From Bacillus sp. S/N-304-OC-R1 (GTDB lineage Bacteria; Bacillota; Bacilli; Bacillales; Cytobacillaceae): a DNA stretch of 64,000 nucleotides. Positions 7,565 through 16,463 of the stretch are shown one piece after another. The position numbers were made by a program, and so were the translations under genes. Each line of letters starts with the position of its first letter. The stretch's first letter is position 1. The stretch lies in the NCBI RefSeq assembly GCF_019749375.1, contig NZ_JACWFE010000014.1:1-64000 (forward strand), in the 5' to 3' direction. Under the pieces are notes generated by a model. It was given only the letters and a program-made list of their open reading frames with translations, searched no databases and was not told the DNA's origin.

Positions 7565-8917
7565 ATGGAGAAGAAAAGTGACGTTAAGACAAAGGCTTGG
7601 TTAAAAGAGAGTTCGAGTATTAGCCTTGAAGAAGTAAACAGCTCCATACGAATTCCTGAAAATGCCGGTTTTTGGCGGAAGTTTCTTGCCTTTGCAGGAC
7701 CAGGATCACTTGTTGCTGTTGGATATGTTGATCCAGGGAACTGGGCTACTTCTATTGCTGGAGGAGCCCGCTTTGGTTATACATTATTATTCGTTATATT
7801 AATTGCTAATTTAATGGCTATGCTGCTGCAAGGACTTTCAGCAAAACTCGGTATCGTTACTGGCCGTGACTTAGCTCAAGCTACTCGAGATGCAACAGGA
7901 AAAAAAACAGCCTTTTTCCTATGGATATTAACGGAGCTAGCGATCATAGCCACGGATCTTGCAGAAGTAATTGGCTCAGCCATTGCTTTGAATTTGCTAT
8001 TTAATATCCCTTTATTATTAGGCATACTCATTACAACTTTGGACGTTTTTCTATTATTGCTTTTACAGAAAAAAGGGTTTCGAATTATTGAATCCATTGT
8101 CATTGTCCTCATGACGACGATATTTATCGTGTTTGTCTTTGAGGTAATCGCATCTAAACCTGAGGTATCAGCACTATTTAGTGGCTTCGTCCCAACAGCT
8201 GAGATTGCTGTTAATCCAGATATGCTTTTCATTTCGTTAGGAATTCTGGGTGCAACGGTTATGCCGCATAACTTATATTTGCACTCCTCTATTGTTCAAA
8301 CTAGACAGTTCAAACGTGATCGAAACGGAAAAAAAGAAGCTTTAAAGTTTTCTATGCTGGATTCCACTTTCTCTCTGTCTATGGCTTTTCTAATTAACTC
8401 TGCCATTTTAATTCTTGGAGCTTCTGCTTTTTATGGAACGGGTCTAGATGTCTCAGAGATTGAAGCTGCTTATCATTTACTAAGTCCTACATTAGGAATT
8501 GGAATTGCTAGTACATTATTTGCAGTTGCTCTTCTTGCTTCCGGGCAAAATTCAACCATTACAGGAACGTTAACAGGCCAAATCGTTATGGAAGGCTTCA
8601 TAAACATGCGAATCTCACCTTGGCTTCGCCGTATTGTTACTCGCTTATTGGCCGTTATTCCTGCATTTATAGTGACTTGGATTGCAGGGTCAAAAGGAAC
8701 GGGGAATTTATTACTTTGGAGCCAGGTCATTCTTAGTCTCCAACTGCCTTTTGCCGTAATACCATTAGTGTTATTCACAAGCAGCAAAAGTAAAATGGGC
8801 GAGTTCGCCAATCCACTTTGGATAAAAACTCTTGCCTGGTTGATCACAGGTGTTATTGTTATCCTGAACGTTTTCTTAGTCGGATACATCTTCATCACTG
8901 GCCATGATTTAGGGTAA
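7565..8917 (+). CDS. mntH: Nramp-family manganese/proton symporter MntH
   Basis: A 450-residue Nramp transporter with 11 or so membrane helices. The TM1 metal-binding motif DPGN is in GYVDPGNWATSIAGGA and the TM6 motif MPHN in ATVMPHNLYLHSS. Both are required for Mn(II)/H+ transport in this family. A cytoplasmic N-terminal tail of about 45 residues precedes TM1. ATG 7565 is preferred over GTG 7556 because GAGGTG (7553-7558) is correctly spaced only for 7565. Two MntR-like boxes lie immediately upstream, which fits repression when manganese is plentiful. A hairpin terminator follows at 8926. Imported Mn would complement the metal-linked ycgRQ pair upstream, though they are separate transcripts. 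Confidence 0.93.
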   Translation: MEKKSDVKTKAWLKESSSISLEEVNSSIRIPENAGFWRKFLAFAGPGSLVAVGYVDPGNWATSIAGGARFGYTLLFVILIANLMAMLLQGLSAKLGIVTGRDLAQATRDATGKKTAFFLWILTELAIIATDLAEVIGSAIALNLLFNIPLLLGILITTLDVFLLLLLQKKGFRIIESIVIVLMTTIFIVFVFEVIASKPEVSALFSGFVPTAEIAVNPDMLFISLGILGATVMPHNLYLHSSIVQTRQFKRDRNGKKEALKFSMLDSTFSLSMAFLINSAILILGASAFYGTGLDVSEIEAAYHLLSPTLGIGIASTLFAVALLASGQNSTITGTLTGQIVMEGFINMRISPWLRRIVTRLLAVIPAFIVTWIAGSKGTGNLLLWSQVILSLQLPFAVIPLVLFTSSKSKMGEFANPLWIKTLAWLITGVIVILNVFLVGYIFITGHDLG

Positions 8918-8925
8918 ACCACCAC

Positions 8926-8970
8926 AAAAGCCATATGATTGTTCATCACGTGAACAGCATATGGCTTTTT
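8926..8970. terminator. mntH terminator, bidirectional
   Basis: AAAAGCCATATG (8926-8937) pairs with CATATGGCTTTT (8958-8969), with a smaller GTTCA/TGAAC stem inside. It separates mntH from the convergent VanZ gene. Confidence 0.85.
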
Positions 8971-8980
8971 AATATCAGTC

Positions 8981-9571
8981 CTAATATTTCATCATTATAA
9001 CTCTGCGAAAAAACGGAAGAAGCATGTACCCTAGACAAACGCCTACTGTATTAAGCAGCAAGTCATCAATATCCAAACTACCTCTTTTTGTTAAAAATTG
9101 AAGCACCTCTATTAAGCTAATGGAACAAATGGTAATCATTAGAAGATGGTTTATTGATGCTACGTTTTTAATAAACCCGTAATATACTCCGAAAGGAATA
9201 AATAGACCAATATTGGCACCTAAATTGTAAAAAGCAATAAGAAAGTCAGCATTCCCAGATAAATAAAGTTGAATGGTCTCAAACGGCATCAAGTTTACCG
9301 CACCATAACTAGCTCCATTTGGCCTGAAAAATAATAAAACTAAAAGTCCTATAGAATAGATGAGCATAAAAACATGCAGACTTCGTTTTCTAATTGGGAT
9401 TTTGACACCGTTCAACAAACAAATAATAAATAAAACGATTATAAAAACGAGCAGCCAAACGACACCCATTACAATAGGATGTAAGTAAGAGGTTAATTGC
9501 ATCCAGACTGGAAATAGACTAAAAAATATTATTTGTGATATCAAAAAACTCCAAAGCATACTTTTCCTCAT
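8981..9571 (-). CDS. VanZ family membrane protein
   Basis: A 196-residue protein with five membrane helices. The VanZ core is clear: NLMPFETIQLYL, then NIGLFIPFGVYYG, then EVLQFLTKRGSLDIDDLLLNTVG. VanZ-like proteins are widespread in Bacillales. The founding member gives low-level teicoplanin resistance, but most chromosomal copies have unknown roles, so no resistance claim is made. It is monocistronic and convergent with mntH. Confidence 0.85.
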   Translation of the reverse strand: MRKSMLWSFLISQIIFFSLFPVWMQLTSYLHPIVMGVVWLLVFIIVLFIICLLNGVKIPIRKRSLHVFMLIYSIGLLVLLFFRPNGASYGAVNLMPFETIQLYLSGNADFLIAFYNLGANIGLFIPFGVYYGFIKNVASINHLLMITICSISLIEVLQFLTKRGSLDIDDLLLNTVGVCLGYMLLPFFRRVIMMKY

Positions 9572-9886
9572 ACTTCCCCCTAAAGAGACATATATTTTAA
9601 TAAAACAATTTTACAAAGAAATAAATAATACTTTCCTAAAATATGAATTGTCAGCGATATTCTAAACAATTAAGAGATAACTTAATGTTTGCGAACGTGC
9701 AGAGATTAGTATAAATTACTCCCTACTGTATTTTCCTTTATCTAGTAGACGATTTGTAACAGAAAAGGTTTCGTACCATAAGAACATGACACTGGAAAGA
9801 TAACACTTCATGATTTTGCATAAGAAGTTTTCCTTATAAAACACTAACGATAAGTTAAAACTCCAATGATGAAAGGGAAACAGATA
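9572..9886. other. intergenic region, no clear element
   Basis: This is about 315 nt of AT-rich sequence between a divergent pair. A short TTAAG-agataa-CTTAA inverted repeat is near 9668. I see no convincing promoter, RNA element or coding sequence. Confidence 0.4.
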
Positions 9887-10267
9887 ATGAAGGAAAAAAT
9901 TATTGATATGGTTGATGAAAATGCAAAGTTGCAATTGGAAGAAGCAATAAGGGGTATGACATTTACTAAAAACTTCCGGTCCCCCTCTGCTGAAGAATGG
10001 TATATATTTATCCCTGGCTTTAAAGACCCTGTTACGGGCGGTGCGCCGGGAAAGGCTATTATTCATTATAACCTTTATGATACAAAACAAATTTTTATTA
10101 ATACGACAATCATTTGGGATGATCCTGCTTTACAGAAAGGTGAAGCCTACCAGCTTGTCTACGCCATATCAGATGAAATTGTCAATCGACTAGTGGGCTA
10201 CGCCGACACCCTACTATCCGTCCATTCTGGAGAAAACTCCTATAATGCTGAATATAAAGAAAACTAA
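9887..10267 (+). CDS. conserved hypothetical protein
   Basis: A 126-residue soluble protein I do not recognise. ATG 9887 has a GAAAGGGAAA ribosome site; an in-frame ATG at 9866 lacks one. It has no membrane segment or signal peptide. Notable segments are a charged N-terminus, then EEWYIFIPGFKDPVTGG and ALQKGEAYQLVYAISDEIVNR. Predicted pattern is alpha/beta. It ends at a perfect bidirectional terminator shared with the small convergent gene at 10310-10462. Confidence 0.6.
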   Translation: MKEKIIDMVDENAKLQLEEAIRGMTFTKNFRSPSAEEWYIFIPGFKDPVTGGAPGKAIIHYNLYDTKQIFINTTIIWDDPALQKGEAYQLVYAISDEIVNRLVGYADTLLSVHSGENSYNAEYKEN

Positions 10268-10277
10268 GGTGCAAAAA

Positions 10278-10304
10278 TGAAAACACCGTCAAAGACGGTG
10301 TTTT
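10278..10304. terminator. bidirectional terminator
   Basis: A perfect 12-bp stem (10278-10289/10293-10304, GAAAACACCGTC type) with an AAA loop lies between two convergent genes. Confidence 0.9.
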
Positions 10305-10309
10305 CACTA

Positions 10310-10462
10310 GCTAGGGTCGTTTTCATCCAGCGATACGGTTACAACCTTCGTATACTCGCCTCTCGCTACTTCCTCTGGTGTTGCTTCTTTATTTAACTCA
10401 TCTTCTGTGTCGATTCCTTCAGCCATAATCGGCTCATCATTTCGATATTTCCGGTTCTTCAT
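10310..10462 (-). CDS. small conserved-looking hypothetical protein (50 aa)
   Basis: A 50-codon gene read on the minus strand: MKNRKYRNDEPIMAEG, then IDTEDELNKEATPEEVARG, then EYTKVVTVSLDEKRP. A perfect GCGGAGG ribosome site lies 8 nt before ATG 10462, and a strong terminator follows the stop. Composition is highly charged and acidic in the middle, with no membrane segment, like many small Bacillus proteins of unknown role. Its codon use and signals make it a real gene rather than chance. Function unknown. Confidence 0.65.
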
Positions 10463-10554
10463 GAATAAACCTCCGCATTAAGAATGGTATATGATTATCA
10501 TTCCGCGTAAAACGAGATCCCATTCAATAACCAAAAGATCGGAAACAGCATTAA

Positions 10555-11604
10555 TTATTTTGCAAACGGATCCTTATTATCGTATTGATTATGATGAATT
10601 ATATCTGAAATCAAGTATTCATATATCTCATCTACAATTTCAATTCCATCCTCTTCACTTTCTCTTTCCTTGATTGTACTAATCTCTCCTGGATAGTAGA
10701 CTTGATCAAATCCAGGAGCGGGCTTAATTTGTTTCAGATCAGCCATAGTTTGAGCAATATTTTCTGTAAATCTATCTATGCTTGTAAAGAATTCTGGATT
10801 GATGACAATATGGAGCTGCCCTAAATTACGCCCTTCAGTTAGATCATGATACATAGAAGAAACATTTTTTCCAAAAGGAAGACCTAAAAGGACGCCAGAA
10901 AGAATATCAACCATCATCATTAAGCCATATCCTTTTGGTCCTGCTATTGGCAAGAGGGCATTTACACTAAACGGATCTGTAGTTGGATTGCCGTCTTTAT
11001 CGACTGCCCAACCTTCTTCAATCGGCTCATTTTTCGAGCGTGCATGCAGAACCTTGCCCCAAGCTTGAACGGTTGTTGCCATATCAAAAATGATGTTTTC
11101 CCCATTCTTTCCCGGAGCTGCGAACGCAATAGGATTTGTTCCATAATAAGGTTCTGCCCCGCCATACGGTACGACCATCGGATCAGATTGGCAAACGGAA
11201 ATGCCAATTAAATTCTCTTTTGCTGCCATTTCAACAAAGTATGACAGTGCCCCACTATGCCCCATTCTCTTTACACCAACAACAGCAATACCCGTTTCTT
11301 TTGCCATTTGGATCGCTTCGTCCATTGCCAGCTTAGCAGCCACGTGACCAGCGCCATTGTCTCCATCAAATATACCAGAGCATGGCCCGGTTTTTTCAAA
11401 TGTAAAGGACGGGCTCGTATTAGTCCCCCCTTTTGAAATTCTTTCAGCATAATATTCTACACGCATAGCACCATGTGAATGTACTCCTCGTGCATCCGCA
11501 TGAACAAGCACATCCGCAACACCAGCAGCATGCTCATTAGTTAAACCCGCAGAGTAAAGTTTTGTTGTAATTAAATCTCTTAGCTTTTGTTTAGTTACCT
11601 TCAT
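10555..11604 (-). CDS. allD: ureidoglycolate dehydrogenase (AllD, LDH2/MDH2 family)
   Basis: A 349-residue NAD(P)-dependent 2-hydroxyacid dehydrogenase of the Ldh2/YlbC/AllD fold. The sequence closely follows E. coli AllD as I remember it: HADARGVHSHGAMRVEYYAE (catalytic His in RGVHSHG), RMGHSGALSYFV, CQSDPMVVPYGGAEPYYGTN, then GPKGYGLMMMVDILSGVLLG and PAPGFDQVYYPG. AllD oxidises (S)-ureidoglycolate to oxalurate in allantoin breakdown. No other allantoin gene is beside it, although guanine deaminase, which feeds the same purine pathway, lies at 35782. Length equals E. coli AllD. It is monocistronic or read after the 2-hydroxyacid dehydrogenase, which is separated from it by a terminator. Confidence 0.9.
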   Translation of the reverse strand: MKVTKQKLRDLITTKLYSAGLTNEHAAGVADVLVHADARGVHSHGAMRVEYYAERISKGGTNTSPSFTFEKTGPCSGIFDGDNGAGHVAAKLAMDEAIQMAKETGIAVVGVKRMGHSGALSYFVEMAAKENLIGISVCQSDPMVVPYGGAEPYYGTNPIAFAAPGKNGENIIFDMATTVQAWGKVLHARSKNEPIEEGWAVDKDGNPTTDPFSVNALLPIAGPKGYGLMMMVDILSGVLLGLPFGKNVSSMYHDLTEGRNLGQLHIVINPEFFTSIDRFTENIAQTMADLKQIKPAPGFDQVYYPGEISTIKERESEEDGIEIVDEIYEYLISDIIHHNQYDNKDPFAK

Positions 11605-11715
11605 AATTGCACCTACCTTTTAAATTTAAAAGATTCTCATAAAATTGGATTTATCAAAATATATTCTGTCCTTTCGACATAATCTCCTTTTTTTCGCAAA
11701 ATATAGTATAAATCA

Positions 11716-11747
11716 TAAAAAAAGGAACATTTCTCAATGCTCCTTTT
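11716..11747 (-). terminator. terminator of the 2-hydroxyacid dehydrogenase gene
   Basis: AAAGGAGCATT pairs with AATGTTCCTTT on the minus strand (11747-11721), followed by seven T (11721-11717 region). Confidence 0.75.
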
Positions 11748-11754
11748 ACTTGCT

Positions 11755-12714
11755 TTAATATCCGCGCTTTCGATTTACTAATCCTTTTAAAGGCTGTTCT
11801 TTTATGAATCGATCTAAGTTCTCTGCAAAAAAACGGCAAACACCGTTTACAGTGCTTGGGCCAGATAAATGAGAAGTAACATAAACATTCGGCATTGACC
11901 AGAAGGCATGATCTTTCGTCAACGGTTCCTTCTCAAACACATCGAGTACCGCAGCACGCAAATGACCTGATTTCATTACAGTGACTAAATCCTCTTCATT
12001 TATTAATGCTCCTCGACCTACGTTAATGAGACACGCATCCGTCTTCATAGTTAGAAGAAGTTCTTTATTCATAACATGATAAGTAGCATCAGTTAAAGGA
12101 AGGGTAAGCACTAAGTAATCAAGGTCCTTTACAAATTCACCCCACTGATCAGGTGCGAAGTGGCAATCTGTCAAATAAGCTGGTTTACCGCTAAAGCTTA
12201 ATCCGTGTATCTTCATATCAAAGGCACGAGCTTTACGCACAATTTCCTGTCCAATGGATCCAAGACCGGCAACTCCTACAGTCTTACCAGAAAGAGATTC
12301 TGCGATGAAAGGATCCCAAGATTGTTCTAACTGCGCTTTAGTCATGCGAGGGACATCCTTCACAATTTGCAATAAATAGGTAAATACATATTCAGATATA
12401 TAAGTTCCAAACTGGTCAACAATTCGTGTTAACTGGATACTTTCCGGTATCGTTTGGTCAGCAACTAAATCATCAACCCCTGCTCCCATAGACTGAAACC
12501 AGCTGACATTTGAAGCAATCGGCTGATTGAGGATATGTGTCGGAAACTTCCATCCTAAAATAACATTAGTATCGGACAAATAAGTTTCTGCTTCTTCAAC
12601 GGTTGTCGCCTCTTTTACAAATGTATACCCAAAGTTACGTATAGTATCAGCATAAGCCTTCGCTTCAGACCTATTTGGATGGAACACGAGAATATTAGGT
12701 TGGTATGTACTCAT
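11755..12714 (-). CDS. D-isomer-specific 2-hydroxyacid dehydrogenase
   Basis: A 319-residue NAD-dependent oxidoreductase of the D-2-hydroxyacid dehydrogenase family (GhrA/phosphoglycerate-dehydrogenase-like). The Rossmann motif is GKTVGVAGLGSIGQEI (about residue 140). The catalytic set shows as Arg in INVGRGALINEED, Glu in DVFEKEPL, and His in VTSHLSG. An N-terminal substrate domain holds WFQSMGAGVDDL. Likely a glyoxylate/hydroxypyruvate reductase type enzyme; exact substrate unknown. It reads towards allD but a terminator lies between. Confidence 0.88.
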   Translation of the reverse strand: MSTYQPNILVFHPNRSEAKAYADTIRNFGYTFVKEATTVEEAETYLSDTNVILGWKFPTHILNQPIASNVSWFQSMGAGVDDLVADQTIPESIQLTRIVDQFGTYISEYVFTYLLQIVKDVPRMTKAQLEQSWDPFIAESLSGKTVGVAGLGSIGQEIVRKARAFDMKIHGLSFSGKPAYLTDCHFAPDQWGEFVKDLDYLVLTLPLTDATYHVMNKELLLTMKTDACLINVGRGALINEEDLVTVMKSGHLRAAVLDVFEKEPLTKDHAFWSMPNVYVTSHLSGPSTVNGVCRFFAENLDRFIKEQPLKGLVNRKRGY

Positions 12715-12865
12715 TAAATCTCTCTCCCTTTCTCCATATTATTAGGAAATTAAATCCTTCCATTTATTATTTATTTTACATGACTACTTTCAAAAAAATA
12801 TGATTTATTTTGCAGGAAACCAAATATCCTTATCGAATCTGTTTAACAAATAAGGGGGCTAAATT

Positions 12866-13345
12866 ATGAAAAAACGACATGAGGTATTATTCAAGCAATT
12901 AGAAAGTTATCGTAATGGAGTTCTGGGTTCTGTTAAGGATGTTACAGAAGAGGAAGCCGAGATTATTCCAAAAGGCTTCAACAATAATATCCGATGGAAC
13001 CTTGGACATATTTTTCTTGATCAATACTTATGGATCCAGGCTATTACAAAAGAAAAAACTCCAGTACCCGATCACTACAACACATGGTTTGGATTCGGCA
13101 CATCACCTGCTAATTTCACTGCCGAAACCCCTTCATTAGAGGAACTTAGGGATGCGCTTAAAAATCAGCCATCGCAAATAAAAGAGGCTTACGGACAGCA
13201 ATTAGAAGTCGAATATCATCCAACTGAAATGGGTATGCAAACAATTGAACAAGTATTAATTCGGACTATTTTTCATGAAGGAATGCATTTACAAACGATT
13301 TTAGATATTAAAAAGCTTATAAAAAGCGATGCAGAAAAATCATAA
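12866..13345 (+). CDS. DinB family protein
   Basis: A 159-residue four-helix bundle protein of the DinB/YfiT type. The likely metal triad is His in WNLGHIFLDQY (about residue 48) and the two His of FHEGMHLQTIL (about 137-141), spaced as in family members that bind Ni or Zn. DinB proteins include thiol-dependent enzymes (bacillithiol S-transferases in Bacillus), so a bacillithiol-transferase-type role is possible. AAGGGGG lies 10 nt before ATG 12866. Monocistronic, with a stem-loop terminator at 13358. Confidence 0.8.
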   Translation: MKKRHEVLFKQLESYRNGVLGSVKDVTEEEAEIIPKGFNNNIRWNLGHIFLDQYLWIQAITKEKTPVPDHYNTWFGFGTSPANFTAETPSLEELRDALKNQPSQIKEAYGQQLEVEYHPTEMGMQTIEQVLIRTIFHEGMHLQTILDIKKLIKSDAEKS

Positions 13346-13357
13346 ATTATAAATAAT

Positions 13358-13390
13358 AAGAATAAAGCGGTGATCTTCTGCTTTATTCTT
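13358..13390. terminator. terminator after DinB gene
   Basis: AAGAATAAAGC (13358-13368) pairs with GCTTTATTCTT (13380-13390). It lies between convergent genes. Confidence 0.75.
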
Positions 13391-13462
13391 GCTTGATGAA
13401 TTTTCTTAAGAAGTACATCCAGATGATGGATAAATCGAAGTGGACTTAATACGTTTCATATA

Positions 13463-14548
13463 TTAGAGGACTTCTCTAGGCAGCCATCCTACTGACCCAT
13501 CCTGCTTTTTAACTAACAGATAACCTGTTTGCTCATCGTCAAGAACCTTTACGATTTCCCCTTGGTTAACAGATAGAAACGTGGTGCTTAAATCCATTTT
13601 ACAATATACGCCTTTATCATTTTCAACTAAATATTCATTCTTCACCCACTGTTCATACCCTAGTTTTTTATTATGACAAAGTGTGAAATCTGGCTCCTTA
13701 CGAACTACACTCATTTCATAATTGGGGTAAGTAACCGTGCCCACTCGCTTTGTTTGATCTAAATAATCTTTTTGTACTTTTATTTCTTCGTTTAGCTCAT
13801 CAACGAATTCAAACGAGAATTGGTCATTCTCGTAAATGAGTGCATTCAGCTGTCCGTCCCTTTTAATCTGATTTCCGCCATCAATAGCAATAATATTTTT
13901 CTCCAAATCAATCATTGGATTATTAGAGCTTTCCGTATTATATCTATAATTTACAGAGGGCCAATGTCCAACAATAACTGGTTTCTTAGCTTCATGCCCT
14001 CTATCCATAAAGGAATCTAAAGATAAAGCTGTGTTTTCCTCAGTATTTTCCCAATCCGGCCGATCCTCTATTCCTGCATGGATCATGATGAATTCCTCGG
14101 TCTCTATAGCTACAGGCATGGATTCAATCCAATGGAGTTCTTCTTGAAAATGACTCTTATAAAATTGAGCAAGCTGTTGAACGGTTTGAAAGTCTTCGAT
14201 CGTTTTTTCCTTCTCTTTCAGCATTTCGTTTAAAATCGAATTCTGTTGAACCTTCATATAATTGAAGATCCTTTCATCACCCTTAAAAACATACTGGTAT
14301 AGAACATCGCAGTTTCCTTTCGTTACGAAAACATTTGAAGATTGCTCTGTCATCTTTTTCACATAACGAACAGTCTCTAAGCTGTTTAGTCCTTTCTCAC
14401 AAAGATCTCCAATAATAAAGAGATAGTCATCCGGCCGGTAATGAATCTTTTCTAATAGTCTTTTAAATACAGATAAATTTGCGTGAATATCTGAAACCAT
14501 AACAACCCTGCGGTTCCGATCTAGGTTTAGTTTATGAATGTTTAACAT
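13463..14548 (-). CDS. calcineurin-like phosphoesterase with C-terminal SH3-like domain
   Basis: A 361-residue protein. Residues 1-240 form a PPP-type metallophosphoesterase: SDIHAN, FIIGDLCEKG, KGNCD, MIHAGIED and IVGHWPSVN supply the dinuclear metal ligands. After a linker that looks newly joined (about 240-300), residues 305-361 form a bacterial SH3-like module (CKMDLSTTFLSVNQGEIVKV, then GWLPREVL). The phosphatase half resembles bacterial Ser/Thr or Ap4A-type phosphatases; the SH3-like tail is unusual for a cytoplasmic enzyme and could bind peptide or cell-wall material. No signal peptide is seen. The start at 14548 is preceded by GAGGAG. Monocistronic. Confidence 0.82.
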   Translation of the reverse strand: MLNIHKLNLDRNRRVVMVSDIHANLSVFKRLLEKIHYRPDDYLFIIGDLCEKGLNSLETVRYVKKMTEQSSNVFVTKGNCDVLYQYVFKGDERIFNYMKVQQNSILNEMLKEKEKTIEDFQTVQQLAQFYKSHFQEELHWIESMPVAIETEEFIMIHAGIEDRPDWENTEENTALSLDSFMDRGHEAKKPVIVGHWPSVNYRYNTESSNNPMIDLEKNIIAIDGGNQIKRDGQLNALIYENDQFSFEFVDELNEEIKVQKDYLDQTKRVGTVTYPNYEMSVVRKEPDFTLCHNKKLGYEQWVKNEYLVENDKGVYCKMDLSTTFLSVNQGEIVKVLDDEQTGYLLVKKQDGSVGWLPREVL

Positions 14549-14631
14549 TTGAATCTCCTCTAGCTGATGGGTTTAGTAGTGAGTAAACGTTTGTATCATA
14601 TGAATCCCATTTGTTTATCAGGATCCGAGCT

Positions 14632-15609
14632 TTATATTACATCCAATAAAATTTTTCCCGTACTTTGTCTACTTTCAATAAGCTTGTGTGCCATTACCGC
14701 TTCTTCCAACGGAAAACGATGGCCAATTTCGAACTTAAGTTTTCCCTCGCTAATGTACTGAAGAACTTGTTTCGCTGTTTTCTGCAACGATTCAGGCTTA
14801 TGCTTTCTCGTCGTTCCTAAGCTAAATCCGAGAACTGACCTGCAGCTTGCATGCAAATCACTTGTTTTGAAAGCACCTGATTTTTCGCTTGAATTTCCAA
14901 ACTGAACTAACCGGCCAAATGGCGCTAAGCAAAGTAGGCTTTGCTCTGTAATCGAGCCAGCAACTGAATCTAATACAATATTAACACCCTTCCCCTTCGT
15001 CAGCTCATTTACCCTGTCAGCAAAGTTATTATTGAGATAACTGATAACGTAATCCGCTCCTGCTTCACTAGCAATTGCAGCCTTCCTTGCATCTCCAACA
15101 GTTCCAATCACAATGCCTGCACCCAAGAGCTTTGCCATTTGTATAGCTGTCGTTCCAACCCCTCCAGCTGCTGAATGAACGAGAACTGTCTCCCCTTCTT
15201 CTATTCTAGTAATATCGTGAAGCATCTTATAAGAGAGAAAAGAGACAATAGGACAAGCAGCTGCGGTATCAAAATCAATAGAATCTGGAATTGCATATGT
15301 GAGTATCTCCTCAGCGGCTACATATTCCGCATATGACCCTTTAGGTGGAAATGCAATGACCCGTTGTCCAACTTTCAGATTTAGTACCTCAGCCCCTATT
15401 TCCACAATAACACCAGCCGCATCTAATCCTGGAACGAAAGGGGAATTCCAGCTCCCTTTATTCCCATACCTAGCCTTGATATCTGCATAATTTACACTCG
15501 TTTTCGCCACTTGAATTAATACTTGGGTAGGTGTAATACGAGGAATCTCTAAATCTACGTATTTCATAACATCCGGATTTCCAAATTCGGTTACAACAAT
15601 AGCTTTCAA
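14632..15609 (-). CDS. quinone oxidoreductase-like zinc-independent alcohol dehydrogenase (MDR family)
   Basis: A 325-residue medium-chain dehydrogenase/reductase of the QOR type. It has an N-terminal GroES-like part with PGLDAAGVIVEIG, the NADPH motif VHSAAGGVGTTAIQMAKLLGA (about residue 145), DYVISY and NIVLDSVAG. It lacks the catalytic and structural zinc cysteine clusters of alcohol dehydrogenases, as expected for QOR. Its start is 2 nt after the stop of the methyltransferase gene at 15612, so the two are one operon. Substrate unknown; these enzymes reduce quinones or activated alkenes with NADPH. Confidence 0.88.
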   Translation of the reverse strand: MKAIVVTEFGNPDVMKYVDLEIPRITPTQVLIQVAKTSVNYADIKARYGNKGSWNSPFVPGLDAAGVIVEIGAEVLNLKVGQRVIAFPPKGSYAEYVAAEEILTYAIPDSIDFDTAAACPIVSFLSYKMLHDITRIEEGETVLVHSAAGGVGTTAIQMAKLLGAGIVIGTVGDARKAAIASEAGADYVISYLNNNFADRVNELTKGKGVNIVLDSVAGSITEQSLLCLAPFGRLVQFGNSSEKSGAFKTSDLHASCRSVLGFSLGTTRKHKPESLQKTAKQVLQYISEGKLKFEIGHRFPLEEAVMAHKLIESRQSTGKILLDVI

Positions 15610-15611
15610 AC

Positions 15612-16463
15612 TTATTCCTCCTTATCCGCAGTATTAATTTGGCAAATATAAATCATCTGTACACTTTGAGCTGTTAATTCATTCTTATCCCAATCTCCAT
15701 AGACTTGCAAAATCTTAAATCCATAGGAATGTAAGAGCCTTTTCATTTCAAGGGGAAATGTAAATCGAAGTGAAATACCATCCTGCTCTATTGCAATTAA
15801 TTCCTCTTTACGATAAATATGACGTTTGGTCATACAATGTTGCATTTGAGTTAAAGAGTCGTATTCTTCAGAGTGGTATTCAATGACTCGATCACCTTTT
15901 TTATCTATATATTTCTGTTCATACTTATCAACTACTGCCAGTTCATGCAGTAAAGGATTTCTTGTGTCAAAAATGAACAGGCCTCTATTATTTAGATGAT
16001 GTCTTACGGCTTGAAAAAGCGCATCCTGCTGTTCATTTGTTAAAAAATGCTGAAAGGAATTCCCCGTCATGTATATGAATGAACTCTTAGTTGGGAGGCT
16101 CAAAGTTGTGCAATCTCGAAGATGGAATTCTATGGGTAAATCTTCATTTTCTGCTTTTTCCTTTGCAAGGCTTAACATTCCTTCATGGATGTCAACCCCT
16201 ATCATCTTAAACCCTTGTTTCGCCATCGGTATTGTTACCCGCCCTGTTCCACAAGCTAACTCGATAATAGGCTGTTGTTGTCCATATTGTTGAGCCCATT
16301 CTACTATCACATTAAAATCCTTTGTATAGTCTTTATGTAAATGATCATACATCTCAGGATCAGCATATTTTTCTAAGTTATTGGTTGCTTTGGTTTGATT
16401 CAATATTCTCTGCATCTCCTTTTTATTTAAGTTATGCTTTGAAGAAGTATATGGGGTAGTCAT
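15612..16463 (-). CDS. class I SAM-dependent methyltransferase
   Basis: A 283-residue methyltransferase with motif I IIELACGTGRVTIPMAKQG (about residue 66) and the acidic VDIHEGM at the end of strand 2, then LRDC and FIYMTGNSFQH. Acceptor unknown. The annotated ATG 16463 has no ribosome site, because a 20-bp tandem repeat array runs right up to it. An in-frame ATG at 16415 follows AAAAAGGAG too closely to be convincing. The true start is therefore uncertain. It is co-transcribed with the quinone reductase downstream. Confidence 0.82.
   Translation of the reverse strand: MTTPYTSSKHNLNKKEMQRILNQTKATNNLEKYADPEMYDHLHKDYTKDFNVIVEWAQQYGQQQPIIELACGTGRVTIPMAKQGFKMIGVDIHEGMLSLAKEKAENEDLPIEFHLRDCTTLSLPTKSSFIYMTGNSFQHFLTNEQQDALFQAVRHHLNNRGLFIFDTRNPLLHELAVVDKYEQKYIDKKGDRVIEYHSEEYDSLTQMQHCMTKRHIYRKEELIAIEQDGISLRFTFPLEMKRLLHSYGFKILQVYGDWDKNELTAQSVQMIYICQINTADKEE

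Noticed and set aside
8981..9571. Glycopeptide resistance gene (VanZ)
   Set aside because: Only the fold is shared; no van cluster genes adjoin, and chromosomal VanZ-like proteins are mostly of unknown role.
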